Shown: positions 1 through 14,256, counted from the first letter of the stretch. The stretch: 17,399 nucleotides of DNA from JBEKZQ01 sp049509675 (GCA_049509675.1 JBEKZQ010000069.1:1-17399); one strand, 5' to 3'. Numbers and translations: made by a program. The notes: a model not told the origin generated them from the sequence alone.

Positions 1-7350
<7,350 letters not shown>

Positions 7351-7363
7351 CTCAGGGGTCCTC

Positions 7364-9823
7364 TCATTCCCCGAGCAGTTGACGGTTCAGGGCCGTTTCC
7401 GCTTCGCCTTCGCTGAGTGTTTCGATTTCCGCCAGCAAGCGCTCGAATTCGCCTCCACTTGACGCGGCTTCAGTACCGGTTTCCAAAATCTCTTCCCCGC
7501 CGGCCGGATCGGCTCCGCTCCCGCCCACTTGCTCGGCCAGGTAACGCGCCAGCGTGGCCAGGGTGGGATAGTTCCATGCCAACACGGGCGTGAGCGGGAT
7601 CTTCAGCCAGTCTTCCAACTCCTGGCTTAACTCGACGGCCGTGAGCGAGTCCAAGCCGAATTCGGCAAACGGCTTGTCGCGCTGGACGTCCTCGTGCCGC
7701 ACCCCCGCGCGATCGACCAGCCACTGCACGATCCACGACTCGATCTGCTCGGCCAGTCGGTCGAGCTCGTCCGCACGCAGGGGCCGGTCCGGCCGGGCGA
7801 TGGGCGGATACGGCCGCACGGCCGGCTTCTCGGCATGGGCCGACGTGCCCTTGCCGCCGGCGACGCCCTTGCCGCCGGCGACGCCATTGCCGCCGGCGAC
7901 GCCGTTGCCGCCGGCGACGCCGTTGCCGCCGGCGACGCCGTTGCTCTTTGGCGCTGCGCGGGCGCTTGTGCCATTGGTGCCCGCCGGCCGCAGATGTCCA
8001 TTTTCCCGCGCGTGGCCATTATGCTCGCGTTGGGTCACCTCGCCACCCTGGACCCATTGGGCCAAAGCCTTGAGTTCCCCGGTGAGATACCGTTCACGGC
8101 ATAGGCTCCGCTGCACCTTGCCGCTGGTGGTGCGGGGGATGTTGGCTTGCCGCAGCAGGACCACGGCGTACATGTCCAACTCGTGTTCGGCCGCCACGCT
8201 GCGGCGAATGTTGCGGATGATCTCCTGGAAATCGACGTCGCGGTATTGGCGCTCGATCTCGTGGATCGTGACCAGCCGTTCGCGGCCGCCGACGTCGACC
8301 GAGAAGGCCGCGCCCGCCCCGGCCTGCAAGGCCGGATGCGCGTTCTCCACGGTGTGCTCGATGTCTTGCGGATAGTGGTTGCGGCCGCGGATGATGATCA
8401 CGTCCTTCACCCGGCCCGTCACGTACAGGTTCCCCTCGTGCAGGAATCCCAGGTCGCCGGTGCGCAAGAACGGGTGCTCGCCGCTGTCGGCCAGTTGGGC
8501 CCCGAACATCGACTCGTTCTCTTCCGTGCGACCCCAGTAGCCCTGGGCGACGTTGGGCCCCTTGATCCAGATCTCGCCCACCTCTTCGGCCGCCGCGCGC
8601 AACGCGGTTTCCGGATTGGCAATCACGATCTGCTGATTCAACAGCGGCCGGCCGCAGGCCACCAGTTCCTGGACCTCGGCCGGATCGTCGCCGGGACCCG
8701 CCTTGACGATGCGGTGCTTTTCCAGGGCGGCCCGCTGGACAGCGAGCACCTTGAGCCGGCCCGGCCCATGTCCGCCGGCCGCCAGGAGGGTGGTCTCGGC
8801 CAGGCCATAGCATGGATAGAACGAAGCGGGGGAGAAGCCGCAATCGGCGAACGACTCGCCAAACTGGGCCAGGGCCTCCGCGCGGATCGGCTCGGCGCCG
8901 CAGAACGCCACCCGCCAACTGCTCAGATCCAGGCCCTCCCGCTGCTCGGGCGTGATTTTGCGAATGCACAACTCGTAGGCGAAATTGGGCGCCCCGCTGA
9001 TCACGGCCCGATAATCGGAGATCGCCTTCAGCCACCGCCACGGCCGCTGCAGGAACGAAGCGGGCGACATGAGCACCGTCCGGCCGCCCACGTACAGCGG
9101 CTCCAGGATCCCGCCGATCAAACCCATGTCGTGGTAGGCCGGCAGCCAGGAGACGCCCGTATTCGAGCAGTTGTCTTCCGCGCAGATCCGCGCGATGTCG
9201 AACCCGTAACGGATCATCTCCAGGTTCTCCAACAGGTTGCCGTGCGAGACCATGACCCCCTTGGGATCGCTGGTGGAGCCGGACGTATATTGGAGAAAGG
9301 CCAGATCATCGCTGCTGAGGTTGGGACACTGCCACAGGCCGGCCGCATCGTCGCCGATCGTATCCGTGGCGATCCAGCGTATGGAAAGCAGTTCCGGGGC
9401 AACCCGCTCAAGGTCCAGCGTGGAGAGGGTTTGCGACGTGGTCAGCGCGATCCGCGCCTTGCAATCCTCCGCGATCGCCAGCACCCGCGGCGAAGGCCGT
9501 CGCGGTTTGGGATACGTGGCCGGCACGGCCAGCACCCCGGCATAGATCGCCCCAAAGAAAGCAGGAATGAAATCCAGCCCGGCGGGGAATACCAACAACA
9601 CTCGTTCGCCGGGCTGAGCGCATTGCTGGATCGCGCCCGCAATCTTCTGCGCCTGATAATCCAACTGCCCGAAGCTCAGCGACGTCTCGCTGCCGTCGTC
9701 CCACAGGAACGTATAGGCGCACTCGTCCGGACGATTGTGGGCCTGTTGCTGCAAGACGTCCAACAGCGTCGCAGGAAGGCTTTCAATGTCCGTGCGAGGA
9801 TCAACGGTGAGGCTCATAGGCAT
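7364..9823 (-). CDS. Fatty acyl-AMP ligase fused to acyl carrier protein (FAAL-ACP)
   Basis: Predicted to activate a fatty acid as acyl-AMP and transfer it to its own carrier domain, priming the downstream PKS. 819 residues from ATG 9823; ATG 9817 and TTG 9835 are alternatives, and none has a clear Shine-Dalgarno. The adenylating domain spans about 1-590: P-loop motif YTSGSTSDPKG near 180, SWLPAYHDMGLIGG near 225-238, YGLAETT near 339-345, RTGDLGF near 454 and GRNHYPQDIEHTVE near 480-493, all typical of the FAAL family rather than acyl-CoA ligases. A low-complexity Gly/Ala/Asn linker (about 628-657) with five NGVAGG-like hexapeptides joins it to an ACP with phosphopantetheine Ser726 in FGLDSLTAVE. 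The last ~30 residues (ERLLAEIETLSEGEAE) form an acidic helix like those that dock onto a following KS. Stop TGA overlaps the PKS ribosome binding site; PKS starts 13 bp on. Confidence 0.95.
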   Translation of the reverse strand: MPMSLTVDPRTDIESLPATLLDVLQQQAHNRPDECAYTFLWDDGSETSLSFGQLDYQAQKIAGAIQQCAQPGERVLLVFPAGLDFIPAFFGAIYAGVLAVPATYPKPRRPSPRVLAIAEDCKARIALTTSQTLSTLDLERVAPELLSIRWIATDTIGDDAAGLWQCPNLSSDDLAFLQYTSGSTSDPKGVMVSHGNLLENLEMIRYGFDIARICAEDNCSNTGVSWLPAYHDMGLIGGILEPLYVGGRTVLMSPASFLQRPWRWLKAISDYRAVISGAPNFAYELCIRKITPEQREGLDLSSWRVAFCGAEPIRAEALAQFGESFADCGFSPASFYPCYGLAETTLLAAGGHGPGRLKVLAVQRAALEKHRIVKAGPGDDPAEVQELVACGRPLLNQQIVIANPETALRAAAEEVGEIWIKGPNVAQGYWGRTEENESMFGAQLADSGEHPFLRTGDLGFLHEGNLYVTGRVKDVIIIRGRNHYPQDIEHTVENAHPALQAGAGAAFSVDVGGRERLVTIHEIERQYRDVDFQEIIRNIRRSVAAEHELDMYAVVLLRQANIPRTTSGKVQRSLCRERYLTGELKALAQWVQGGEVTQREHNGHARENGHLRPAGTNGTSARAAPKSNGVAGGNGVAGGNGVAGGNGVAGGKGVAGGKGTSAHAEKPAVRPYPPIARPDRPLRADELDRLAEQIESWIVQWLVDRAGVRHEDVQRDKPFAEFGLDSLTAVELSQELEDWLKIPLTPVLAWNYPTLATLARYLAEQVGGSGADPAGGEEILETGTEAASSGGEFERLLAEIETLSEGEAETALNRQLLGE
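7851..7940. repeat. Five 18-bp tandem repeats in the FAAL-ACP linker
   Basis: Five consecutive 18-bp units (starting TTGCCGCCGGCGACGCC on the plus strand) differ only in their last base. Read on the minus strand they code for repeated GVAGG(N/K) hexapeptides linking the ligase to its ACP. The near-perfect identity suggests recent slippage expansion, so length may vary between strains. Confidence 0.95.
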
Positions 9824-9891
9824 CAACTTGGGCAAGTGGTTGGCGCAGCGGCGGCAAAAAGGCGCGGTCCGTGCGCCAGCACAAAGCTCCT

Positions 9892-9919
9892 ATTTTATCC
9901 CTTGTGTTGTCAGCTTCAA
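9892..9919 (-). promoter_or_regulatory. Candidate sigma70-type promoter for FAAL-PKS operon
   Basis: On the minus strand TTGAAG (9919-9914) and TAAAAT (9897-9892) are separated by 16 nt, matching four of six and five of six consensus bases. Transcription would begin near 9885, leaving a leader of about 60 nt before ATG 9823. Prediction by motif only. Confidence 0.45.
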
Positions 9920-9938
9920 TACCCCGACCGGCTCCGCC

Positions 9939-10031
9939 GGGTGCCACCGGCTCCACCAGTGCTTTCGTCGGGTGCCACCGGCTCCACCAGTGCTTTCGTC
10001 GGGTGCCACTGGCTCCGCCAGTGCTTTCGCA
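9939..10031. repeat. Three tandem 31-bp units with internal hairpin, plus a partial copy
   Basis: Units begin at 9939, 9970 and 10001, each opening with GGGTGCCAC and ending GTGCTTTCG. The first two are identical and the third differs at a few sites. The third unit carries a clean palindrome CACTGG-CTCCG-CCAGTG; the first two have CACCGG in the left arm, which weakens the stem. A degenerate partial copy (ACCGGCTCCGCC) precedes them near 9926. There are no unique spacers, so this is not a CRISPR array. Confidence 0.9.
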
Positions 10032-10288
10032 GGTTTCCTCATCCTCGATTGCGCTTCGGGCTGCTATTCTCCATTTAAGAAGCCCGATGCGCAAGCGAGG
10101 GACGTGTCACGCCAGTGAGCAACTCGCGATCTTCCCTAACCAGTGATATAGTCGGTAAACCATGACTGCAAGGCACAGCCCATATGATTATACTTACGGC
10201 CGAGCATCAACACGTTCGTAAATGGAAAAAAACCGATGTGCGTACTTATTTCAAATTACCTATTTTAACAAACAGGACTGCTCGCACC

Positions 10289-11077
10289 ATGAATTGTAGC
10301 GCCACAACCAAGGCGTGGCTTCCTTTTGCCAAAGCGGGCGGACATGGGGCCCTGCGATTATTCTGTTTCCACCACGCAGGGGGGGGTGCATCGCTTTTCT
10401 CCCGCTGGCTGAAAGGGTTAGCTCCCCAGGTCGAAGTCCTACCGGTGCAGCTCCCCGGCCATCAGGAACGGCTGCGGGAGCGGTTGCACGACCGCATGCC
10501 CCCCCTTGTGGACGGGTTGGCGGAGGCGTTGCTGCCAGAACTCGATGTGCCGTTCGCCTTCTTCGGCCACAGCATGGGCGGGCTGATCGCCTTCCAACTG
10601 GCCCGCGTGCTGCGCCAGCGACACCAGTTACGGCCGGCGACGTTGATTGTCGCAGGAAGTCCCTCGCCCCAAGGCGAACGTCCCGGCCCGCTGCTGCACC
10701 AGTTGCCCGACGGTGAACTGATCGACTCGGTGCAGAAGCGTTTTGGCGGAATTCCAGCGGCCATTGCCAATCATGCGGAGGCCCTGCGGATTTTTCTTCC
10801 CATATTGCGTGCGGACCTTGCCGTGCTGGAGAACTACCATTGCCAGTCAGAGGCGGAACTGGACTGCCCGATCCTGGCCTTGGCCGGGACTGAGGACCAT
10901 TGCGTTTCCTTGGCCGAGGTGGCATCCTGGGCCAAACAAACCTCTGCCGCCTTTTCGTTGTGTACCTTTCCGGGAGGACATTTCTTTCTCCACGACAGCG
11001 TGGCGGGCCGAGCGGCCGTGTTGCGGGCCGTGGCCGGGCAGCTTCGGCTGGCGTCGAAGGTGTTCTTCCATGACTGA
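10289..11077 (+). CDS. Type II thioesterase (alpha/beta hydrolase, PKS/NRPS-associated)
   Basis: Free-standing editing thioesterase that hydrolyses wrong or stalled acyl groups from carrier-protein phosphopantetheine arms. 262 residues, normal for the family, from ATG 10289 with AGGA about 11 nt upstream. An in-frame ATG at 10184 would add 35 residues with no family similarity and lies in the AT-rich promoter region, so it was not used. Seen: N-terminal LFCFHHAGGGASLF (24-37, oxyanion region), nucleophile Ser95 in GHSMGG, Asp203 in GTEDH and His231 in PGGHFFL, a complete catalytic triad. No signal peptide. It overlaps the following PPTase gene by 8 bp (ATGACTGA), which implies translational coupling. 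Its position beside a PKS with its own TE supports a proofreading role. Confidence 0.95.
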   Translation: MNCSATTKAWLPFAKAGGHGALRLFCFHHAGGGASLFSRWLKGLAPQVEVLPVQLPGHQERLRERLHDRMPPLVDGLAEALLPELDVPFAFFGHSMGGLIAFQLARVLRQRHQLRPATLIVAGSPSPQGERPGPLLHQLPDGELIDSVQKRFGGIPAAIANHAEALRIFLPILRADLAVLENYHCQSEAELDCPILALAGTEDHCVSLAEVASWAKQTSAAFSLCTFPGGHFFLHDSVAGRAAVLRAVAGQLRLASKVFFHD

Positions 11078-11879
11078 ACCCAACATCCTTTGGCCCCCGG
11101 GACCGACCAGTTTCCGCCTGTCGCCGGGCGAGATCCACCTATGGTGTACGCTGCTCGATCTGCCGCCCGAGGCAACGCGGCAACTGGCGTCCGTGTTGTC
11201 GGAAGACGAGCGCGATCGGGCCGCACGTTTCGGCCGCGAACTGCTGCGTACACGGTTCGTGGCGGCCCGCGGAACACTGCGATCCCTCTTGGGCAGGTGT
11301 CTTGGGGCGCCAGCGGAAGAAATTCAGATCTGCTACGGCGGACATGGCAAGCCGGCATTGGCCGCCCCGTGGGACGCCGCGGGAATACATTTTAATATGG
11401 CGCACTCGCGCAATTTGGCGGTGTTCGCCCTTTCCGGGGGGCTGGACCTGGGAGTGGACGTGGAATGGGTCCGCCCGATGCGGAACATGTGGCAATTGGT
11501 CGAGCGCTATTTTTCGCCCCAGGAGCAGCAGCAGTGGCGGCAGATGGATGACGCCCAGCGGCAAATCGCTTTTTTCCGCGGCTGGACCCGTAAAGAGGCC
11601 TGGCTCAAGGGTTTGGGCACGGGACTCACATTTCCCCTGGAGGATTTCACGGTATCGTTGGACGAACCGGCCCGGTTGTTGGCGATCCGGGGCGACGCGG
11701 ACCAGGCGGCCCGCTGGTGGCTGGAAAGCGGCGTGCCGGCCGAGAACGCGCTGGCCGCCGTGGCCTGTCTGGGCCGCCCCACGGCCGTCGCACGTTGGGC
11801 CTGGCCGGACTTTCTTTCTCCCTCTCCCCCTGCGGGAGAGGGCCGGGGTGAGGGGCGGATCGGTCAGAACAGGTCGTGA
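11070..11879 (+). CDS. Sfp-type 4'-phosphopantetheinyl transferase
   Basis: Transfers phosphopantetheine from CoA to the serine of carrier domains, turning apo-ACP into holo-ACP; likely substrates here are the FAAL ACP (Ser726) and the PKS ACP (Ser2153). 269 residues from ATG 11070. The open frame extends further upstream, but that part overlaps the thioesterase, and the ATG overlapping its stop is the natural start. Seen: FNMAHSRN (108-115), LGVDVEWVRP (127-136; Asp130 and Glu132 bind Mg2+), and GWTRKEAWLKGLGTGL (171-186; Glu176 and Lys180), the three family motifs of Sfp-type enzymes. The length is at the upper end of the family because the last ~20 residues (SPSPPAGEGRGEG and on) are encoded by an interspersed repeat, not by family sequence. 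Confidence 0.95.
   Translation: MTEPNILWPPGPTSFRLSPGEIHLWCTLLDLPPEATRQLASVLSEDERDRAARFGRELLRTRFVAARGTLRSLLGRCLGAPAEEIQICYGGHGKPALAAPWDAAGIHFNMAHSRNLAVFALSGGLDLGVDVEWVRPMRNMWQLVERYFSPQEQQQWRQMDDAQRQIAFFRGWTRKEAWLKGLGTGLTFPLEDFTVSLDEPARLLAIRGDADQAARWWLESGVPAENALAAVACLGRPTAVARWAWPDFLSPSPPAGEGRGEGRIGQNRS
11818..11856. repeat. Interspersed hairpin repeat at the 3' end of the PPTase gene
   Basis: A 9-bp perfect stem CCCTCTCCC (11820-11828) / GGGAGAGGG (11834-11842) with a 5-nt loop, followed by CCGGGGTGAGGGG. This repeat type is common in many GC-rich bacteria and is often read into neighbouring genes as SPSPPAGEGRGEG. Here it supplies PPTase residues about 250-262. It could also act as a transcription terminator for the plus-strand pair, although no T-run follows. 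Confidence 0.75.
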
Positions 11880-11987
11880 TCCGATCGCTTGCCCGCAAGG
11901 GTTGGGTCAATCCGAACCGTGCGAATACTATCGGATGCTCCAAAGGCGTGGGTCACAATGCAAAAGGCAAAACAAATAGTTCTGACC
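11862..11987. repeat. 126-bp segment bounded by 9-bp inverted repeats (possible small non-autonomous element)
   Basis: GGTCAGAAC (11862-11870) and GTTCTGACC (11979-11987) are perfect inverted copies enclosing 108 bp that carry no gene. The right end continues as GTTCTGACCCCTTTT, a word resembling REP/RAYT-associated repeats. The left 18 bp overlap the end of the PPTase gene. No target-site duplication is evident. Together with the preceding hairpin repeat this fills the gap between the convergent PPTase and receiver genes. Confidence 0.45.
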
Positions 11988-12008
11988 CCTTTTCACCTCG
12001 TTCGGTCG

Positions 12009-12452
12009 TCACCTCACGAACGGCTTCGGTCGGATTTCGATGTACCGCAGCAACTCGCCGAGCAAGTCGTTGAAATGGATCGGCTTGATCAGGTAGCTCG
12101 ACGCCCCGATCCTCTCGAGGTCGCATTGTAGCCCGGGCTCGTGCAGGGCGGTGAGCACGATGATGGGAATGGCGGCGGTCTGCCTGCTCCGCTTGAGGCA
12201 CTCGATAACCGTAGCGCCGTCCCCTTGGGGCATGCGCAGGTCGGTGATGATCACGTCGGGCTTCCGCGTGACCGCCATCCAGATGCCTTGCGTGCCGAAG
12301 AAAGCCTTCAGCAGTTTCACCTCATAGGCCACCAGCCAATCCTGGACGACTTCCGAGACGTGCGGGTCGTCGTCGATGCACAGTACGGTAGGCGTGCGAC
12401 AGGGGGCGGGGCGTTCGAGGACGGCATTATCGGGTTGAGTTCTGCAACTCAT
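12009..12452 (-). CDS. Single-domain response regulator (receiver only)
   Basis: 147 residues, a lone receiver domain with a ~20-residue N-terminal extension and no output domain. Start ATG 12452 is chosen because AGGAG lies 8 nt upstream; the GTG at 12461 overlaps that ribosome binding site. Seen: acidic pocket Asp27/Asp28 in CIDDDP, phosphoacceptor Asp71 in IITDLRMP, Thr101 and Lys123 in LIKP, so it should be phosphorylatable. It is the last gene of the signalling block, separated by 128 bp from the REC-ATPase gene, and faces the PPTase gene convergently. Its function is likely phosphate transfer or protein-protein signalling. The partner cannot be told from sequence, though the upstream hybrid kinase is the obvious candidate. 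Confidence 0.9.
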   Translation of the reverse strand: MSCRTQPDNAVLERPAPCRTPTVLCIDDDPHVSEVVQDWLVAYEVKLLKAFFGTQGIWMAVTRKPDVIITDLRMPQGDGATVIECLKRSRQTAAIPIIVLTALHEPGLQCDLERIGASSYLIKPIHFNDLLGELLRYIEIRPKPFVR

Positions 12453-12520
12453 GCTGATCACTCCTGATGTCGATCAAGGTACAGTCGCGCCACAACTCAC
12501 AGGCTAATCCACTTACATCA

Positions 12521-12526
12521 ATCATA
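12521..12526 (-). promoter_or_regulatory. Weak -10-like element upstream of the last receiver gene
   Basis: TATGAT on the minus strand, within an AT-rich patch about 70 nt upstream of ATG 12452 and downstream of the two hairpins, could give the last receiver gene its own transcript. No convincing -35 hexamer is present at 15-18 nt, so support is poor. Confidence 0.25.
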
Positions 12527-12548
12527 CCTTATTAACCTCGATGTCTTC

Positions 12549-12580
12549 GCCCGAGAGCGGGCGGAGCATCTTCGTGCTCC
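12549..12580 (-). terminator. Two adjacent hairpins directly after the REC-ATPase stop codon
   Basis: GGAGCA/TGCTCC (12563-12580, 6-bp stem, 6-nt loop) and GCCCG/CGGGC (12549-12562, 5-bp stem, 4-nt loop) start at the base after the stop codon on the transcribed strand. There is no U-run, so this may be a Rho-type or processing/stabilising structure rather than an intrinsic terminator. It marks a likely break between the REC-ATPase gene and the last receiver gene. Confidence 0.4.
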
Positions 12581-13741
12581 CTAGAACGCCAGGGCCGGCA
12601 CTTGGTCCGCCATCAGCCGGGTTGCCAGTTCGGTCAGGGCCACGGCCGCGGTGCTCTCAGGGCGGGAGAGCACCAAAGGCTGCCCGGTCTCCCCCGCCGC
12701 CACGGTCAGGTCTTGCTCCGGCGGGATCACGCCGATGATGCGGCAGTTCAGGTGCATGCGGGCGTGGCTCACGGTAATCGAGGGGACGCCCGCCGGGCGA
12801 TGGAGCAGCACCGCGCCCACGGAGACGCCGCTCACTCCCCAAGAGTCGAGCCCCTTGAGCATCGTCTGGGCTGAGGCCAGGCAGACGGCCTCCAACCCGA
12901 CCGCCAGGACGACAAAATTGCAGCAGTGCAGGCCGGCCCTGACCGCCGGCGTGGGCTGGCAAGGGAAATCGACAATCACGTGCTCCGCCATGCTGGAGAG
13001 CACTTTGAGGATCTCTTCGGCCTGTTGCGCGGCGATTTCCTGCTGATCGTTGAAGCTGGGCGGGGCCAGCAGCAGTTGCAGGCCCGTCGGGTGGTGGGTC
13101 AGGCACTTGCTCAAGGTCCGTGCGTTGATGTCTCCGAGGTTTTGGCAGGCCAGCAGGGGCTCGAGGTTCAGCGACGCGGTGACACCGAGCTGCTGGGCCA
13201 CGGTGCCCATGTAGGGTCGCATCTCGACGACGGCGACGGGTCTTTCCGGCGCGAGCAGGGCCAGGGCCACGTTCAGGGCCGCGGTGGTCGTGCCTGCGCC
13301 CCCTTTGGCGCCGATGAAGCCGAGCACCTTGCCGCGTTTGGGCCCCTGTTTGTCGGAGGCGGCGGGGACGTGATTGCGCAGGGCCGCCCGCACCCGCGCC
13401 CGCACCACCAGCCCCGAAAACGGCTTGACGATGTGATCGATGGCCCCTCCGTCCAAGCACAGGGAAATCTGGGAGTCCATGTTCAGGGCAGTGACCATGA
13501 TGACCGGGATGTGTCGGGTCTTTTCCTGCCCCTTGAGCGTGTGCAGGGTGGCGAGGCCGTCCATGCCCGGCATGAGCACGTCCAGCAGGATCAGGTCGGG
13601 CAATTCTTTGTCCACGATGTCCAGGGCCTGCTGGCCATCGGCGGCCTCCAGAAGCCTATACGGTTCACCGCCCAACGCGTCGCAGAGCACGCCGCGGTTG
13701 TTGTCGTCGTCGTCCACGATCAACACTTTTGGCTGGTCCAT
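12581..13741 (-). CDS. Receiver domain fused to CpaE/TadZ/MinD-like P-loop ATPase
   Basis: 386 residues. The N-terminal receiver (about 5-125) has Asp10-12, phosphoacceptor Asp54 in LLDVLMPG, Thr84 and Lys106 in IVKP. The C-terminal ParA/MinD-superfamily ATPase (about 137-386) has deviant Walker A GAKGGAGTTT (144-153) and Walker B VIVDFP (Asp258). CpaE/TadZ proteins have the same layout and place type IV/Tad pilus machinery at poles, but their receiver is often degenerate; here it looks intact. The position where ParA-type ATPases usually carry Asp (A' motif) is Glu173 in VVEMRP. Start is ATG 13741: it shares one base with the preceding stop (TAATG), has AAGGA 9-10 nt upstream, and begins with the same MDQPKVLIVD as the neighbouring receiver. 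A longer frame upstream only overlaps that gene. This is the only non-receiver output protein in the operon. No pilus genes are in the window. Confidence 0.9.
   Translation of the reverse strand: MDQPKVLIVDDDDNNRGVLCDALGGEPYRLLEAADGQQALDIVDKELPDLILLDVLMPGMDGLATLHTLKGQEKTRHIPVIMVTALNMDSQISLCLDGGAIDHIVKPFSGLVVRARVRAALRNHVPAASDKQGPKRGKVLGFIGAKGGAGTTTAALNVALALLAPERPVAVVEMRPYMGTVAQQLGVTASLNLEPLLACQNLGDINARTLSKCLTHHPTGLQLLLAPPSFNDQQEIAAQQAEEILKVLSSMAEHVIVDFPCQPTPAVRAGLHCCNFVVLAVGLEAVCLASAQTMLKGLDSWGVSGVSVGAVLLHRPAGVPSITVSHARMHLNCRIIGVIPPEQDLTVAAGETGQPLVLSRPESTAAVALTELATRLMADQVPALAF
13616..13741. repeat. 126-bp near-identical block, copy 1 (partner 14131-14256)
   Basis: The first 126 bp of the REC-ATPase gene match the first 126 bp of the preceding receiver gene with six mismatches. 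Beyond this block the two receivers are clearly less alike at DNA level although still similar as proteins. The spacing is exactly 515 bp. Confidence 0.95.
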
Positions 13742-14256
13742 TAGTTGCGATCCTTCTTCAAGAGCACAGTCAACTCGTAAAAGTACAGGTCCACTAATCC
13801 CGTGAGCTGCTTCCTCGGCAATCCCGTGAACTGCTTCCTCGGCTGATACGTGGGCAATGGATATTCCAGCGTAGCCATGGGTCTGCGATTCTGCAGCACC
13901 GCCCGCACCCGCGCCCGGACCACGAGATTGGACGACGGCTTGGCAATGTGGTCGATCGCGCCCTGGTCCAGGCACATCGAGACCTGGGTATCGAGGTTCA
14001 AAGCCGTCACCATGATCACAGGGATGTGCCGTGTGCGATCATCCGCCTTCAGTTTCTGCAACGTGGCGATGCCGTCCAAGCCGGGCATCAAAACGTCGAG
14101 CAAAATGAGGTCCGGCTGTTCCTTGTCCGCGATGTCCAGGGCCTGCTGGCCGTCGACGGCCTCCAGAAGCCTATACGGTTCACCATCCAACGCGTCGCAG
14201 AGCACGCCGCGGTTCTTGTCGTCGTCGTCCACAATCAACACTTTTGGCTGGTCCAT
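13741..14256 (-). CDS. Single-domain response regulator, paralogue of the adjacent REC-ATPase receiver
   Basis: 171 residues: a receiver domain (about 5-125; Asp10-12, Asp54, Thr84, Lys106) followed by a ~45-residue tail with a duplicated PRKQ(F/L)TGL motif and a Tyr/Leu-rich end. Start ATG 14256 has GAGG about 8 nt upstream and lies inside the end of the preceding gene (22-bp overlap); a longer open frame to 14349 lies wholly in that gene and has no domain character. The receiver closely matches that of the next gene, including nearly identical DNA over the first 126 bp, so one arose by duplication of the other. The tail resembles no output domain I recognise. Confidence 0.92.
   Translation of the reverse strand: MDQPKVLIVDDDDKNRGVLCDALDGEPYRLLEAVDGQQALDIADKEQPDLILLDVLMPGLDGIATLQKLKADDRTRHIPVIMVTALNLDTQVSMCLDQGAIDHIAKPSSNLVVRARVRAVLQNRRPMATLEYPLPTYQPRKQFTGLPRKQLTGLVDLYFYELTVLLKKDRN
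13796..13843. repeat. 24-bp tandem duplication in the tail of the receiver gene
   Basis: Two 24-bp units (13796-13819, 13820-13843) differ at one base (GTGAGCTGC against GTGAACTGC). They code for the two PRKQ(L/F)TGL-type octapeptides in the C-terminal tail of the receiver gene. Confidence 0.9.
14131..14256. repeat. 126-bp near-identical block, copy 2 (partner 13616-13741)
   Basis: Direct-orientation partner of the block at the start of the REC-ATPase gene; it codes for the first 42 residues of the single-domain receiver. Confidence 0.95.

Larger units (their letters stand above)
9824..10288. other. Divergent intergenic region between FAAL-PKS and thioesterase-PPTase genes
   Basis: About 465 bp without a convincing gene. 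The left third holds the FAAL leader and candidate promoter, the middle a triple 31-bp repeat, then a block near 10078-10104 (AGCCCGATGCGCAAGCGAGG) that looks like another interspersed repeat word. The right end (about 10140-10290) is clearly more AT-rich than the surroundings and should hold the thioesterase promoter; TATACT at 10189-10194 is a weak -10 candidate with no good -35. Short open frames through the repeats have no recognisable protein character. Confidence 0.7.

Noticed and set aside
9939..10031. CRISPR array
   Set aside because: The units abut without unique spacers, there are only three, and no cas genes are in the window.
8147..10078. A 643-codon plus-strand open frame opposite the FAAL-ACP gene
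   Set aside because: Antisense shadow with no recognisable motifs, ending in repeat-derived sequence. The minus-strand frame has a full set of FAAL and ACP motifs.
10184..10288. N-terminal extension of the type II thioesterase from ATG 10184
   Set aside because: The sequence is AT-rich, with a peptide unlike the family; ATG 10289 gives the normal family length.
10743..11069. Longer PPTase reading frame starting at 10743
   Set aside because: This part overlaps the thioesterase coding sequence in a different frame and has no PPTase character; the ATG at 11070 overlapping the thioesterase stop is the better start.
13742..13975. N-terminal extension of the REC-ATPase protein from an upstream start at 13975
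   Set aside because: The extra 78 residues overlap the preceding receiver gene in another frame and lack domain character; ATG 13741 has a ribosome binding site and matches the paralogue's start.
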